Source: Candidatus Aminicenantota bacterium
GTDB lineage: Bacteria; Acidobacteriota; Aminicenantia; Aminicenantales; Saccharicenantaceae
Length of the DNA stretch: 5,936 bases
NCBI GenBank assembly: GCA_022867105.1
Contig: JALHVH010000334.1
Location: forward strand, 1 to 5,936
Direction: 5' to 3'
Part shown: piece by piece, positions 5,004 to 5,936 of the stretch
Position numbering within the stretch: the first letter of the stretch is position 1
How the letters are laid out: every line of letters starts with the position of its first letter
The notes under the pieces: model-generated
The model's input: only the letters and a program-made list of their open reading frames with translations
What the model was told of the DNA's origin: nothing
Database searches by the model: none
Position numbers and translations under genes: made by a program

Positions 5004-5936
5004 CCCCTTCTCCCCCTGATCCGGCCCCGGCGCATGAAGCCGTCGTAGTGCCGCATCACGAGCTGCGCCTCGATCTGCTGGAGGGTGTCCATGGCCACGC
5101 CGACGACGATGAGGATGGACGTGCCTCCGAAATAGAAGTCGATGTTCATGCCTTGAGTGAACCACTTGGGCAGGTTGGCCTCAAGAAAATTCCCGATCCA
5201 AGGCAGCGCCTGGACCTTGAACCCGGTGAGCAGGAACTCGGGCAGGAGGGCGATCGCCGCCAGGTAGATAGCGCCGACCAATGTGATCCGGGAAAGAATG
5301 TCATCGATGTGGTCCGACGTGTTCTTCCCCGGCCGGATGCCCGGGATGAACCCGCCGTACTTCCTGAGGTTCTCGGCGACGTCGGTCGGGTTGAAGATGA
5401 TGGAAACGTAGAAGTATGTGAAGAAGATGATAGCCGTGATGTAAAAGATATTGTAGAGGGGCATGCCCAGGCTGAACTGGGCGGCGATCGTCTGGAAGAC
5501 GGGCACCTTGGAAAGCTGGGCCAGCGTCGACGGGATGGTGATGATGGAAGCGGCGAAAATGATGGGAATGACGCCGCCGGTGTTCACGCGGAGCGGCAGG
5601 TGAGTGCTCTGGCCGCCATAGACCTTTCGACCGACCACCCGCTTGGCATAGGACACCGGGATGCGTCGCTGCCCCCTCTCGACAAAGATGATGAAGGCCA
5701 CGACCGCCAGCATCAGGGCCGCGAGGAAGATGAGCCGCAGGGGGTCCATGCTGCCCGTCCGCAAACCGGAGATGACTCCGTTAAGGCCGCGGGGGAAATC
5801 GACGACGATCCCGGCGAAGATGATCAGCGAGATGCCGTTGCCGATGCCCCGCTCGGAGATCTGCTCGCCGAGCCACATGACGAAGACCGTGCCGGTGGTC
5901 ATGGTCAGGATGGTCAGGAGCTTGAAGCCCAGTCCC
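5000..5936 (-). CDS. secY: Protein translocase subunit SecY, C-terminal part (5' end outside window)
   Basis: The frame runs to the right window edge, giving 311 visible residues; about 130-140 N-terminal residues (TM1-3 and the plug) are missing. SecY is the pore of the SecYEG channel in the inner membrane. The visible part begins GLGFKLLTIL, in TM4, and continues through MWLGEQISERGIGNGISLIIFAGI (TM4-5). It includes the cytosolic loop ERGQRRIPVSYAKR (about 86-99), hydrophobic segments for TM7-8, and the loop GGFIPGIRPGKNT (about 194-206), whose Arg matches the SecA-critical E. coli Arg357. TM9-10 include FYFGGTSILIVVGVAMDT, and the tail is FMRRGRIRGRRG. The ATG at 5900-5902 is an internal Met, as homology continues through it to the edge. 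The TGA overlaps the adk start. Confidence 0.97.
   Translation of the reverse strand, partial: GLGFKLLTILTMTTGTVFVMWLGEQISERGIGNGISLIIFAGIVVDFPRGLNGVISGLRTGSMDPLRLIFLAALMLAVVAFIIFVERGQRRIPVSYAKRVVGRKVYGGQSTHLPLRVNTGGVIPIIFAASIITIPSTLAQLSKVPVFQTIAAQFSLGMPLYNIFYITAIIFFTYFYVSIIFNPTDVAENLRKYGGFIPGIRPGKNTSDHIDDILSRITLVGAIYLAAIALLPEFLLTGFKVQALPWIGNFLEANLPKWFTQGMNIDFYFGGTSILIVVGVAMDTLQQIEAQLVMRHYDGFMRRGRIRGRRG

Noticed and set aside
4434..5048. Plus-strand open frame opposite adk
   Set aside because: It mirrors adk codons, with no domain, and no supporting start context was found.
5004..5165. Possible 54-residue N-terminal extension of adenylate kinase
   Set aside because: The extension is Arg/His-rich, lies in an alternative frame of secY, and the standard Adk start with a good ribosome binding site is at 5003.
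5900..5902. ATG as the start of secY
   Set aside because: SecY-like sequence (GLGFKLLTILT) continues in frame upstream to the window edge, so this is an internal Met of a gene cut by the window.
1..5936. Search for mobile elements, CRISPR repeats, tRNA genes, riboswitches or a novel defence-type system
   Set aside because: No repeat arrays, transposase or integrase frames, tRNA-like folds or unexplained long gaps were seen; nearly all bases belong to recognised housekeeping genes.

Overview
This window is a conserved bacterial translation and secretion gene cluster, read on the minus strand from the right edge to the left. The order is secY (5' part outside the window), adk, map, infA, rpmJ, rpsM, rpsK, rpsD, rpoA, rplQ. 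It joins the tail of the 'spc' operon to the 'alpha' operon without a break. A second, unrelated unit enters from the left edge on the plus strand: the last 72 codons of an NlpC/P60-type cell-wall hydrolase, which stops 11 bp from the end of rplQ in convergent orientation.

The DNA is GC-rich and the proteins are plainly bacterial: RNA polymerase alpha with a C-terminal DNA-binding domain, IF-1, bacterial S4, S11, S13, L17 and L36, and SecY. Having adk and map between secY and infA, and rpsD between rpsK and rpoA, is common in many phyla, so order alone does not fix the taxon. The alpha N-terminus (GFQRPK) and the general character of the proteins suggest a lineage near Acidobacteriota, Aminicenantota or Desulfobacterota. 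This is a low-confidence impression, not a placement.

Region by region: 1-220 NlpC/P60 C-terminal part (plus); 232-669 rplQ; 666-1697 rpoA; 1698-1738 a gap with two possible small hairpins and the rpoA ribosome binding site; 1739-2365 rpsD; 2392-2784 rpsK; 2802-3185 rpsM; 3198-3311 rpmJ; 3324-3542 infA; 3535-4335 map; 4332-5003 adk; 5000-5936 secY (partial). No stretch longer than 41 bp lacks a gene. Four junctions overlap: secY/adk, adk/map and rpoA/rplQ share ATGA, and map/infA overlap by 8 bp. The others are 12-41 bp apart, which fits one polycistronic message. I saw no convincing promoter inside the minus-strand block.

Together the genes make the protein-export channel (SecY), regenerate ADP/ATP pools (Adk), remove initiator methionine (Map), start translation (IF-1), build both ribosomal subunits (L36, L17; S13, S11, S4) and provide the alpha subunit of RNA polymerase. 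S4, L36 and Adk all carry intact cysteine zinc-binding sets.

I found no undescribed system here. The points worth a second look are modest: a possible Shine-Dalgarno-masking hairpin before rpoA, the lack of space for an E. coli-style S4-binding leader before rpsM, a CxxC pair near the alpha N-terminus, an altered S11 tail, and the tight convergent junction with the cell-wall hydrolase gene.
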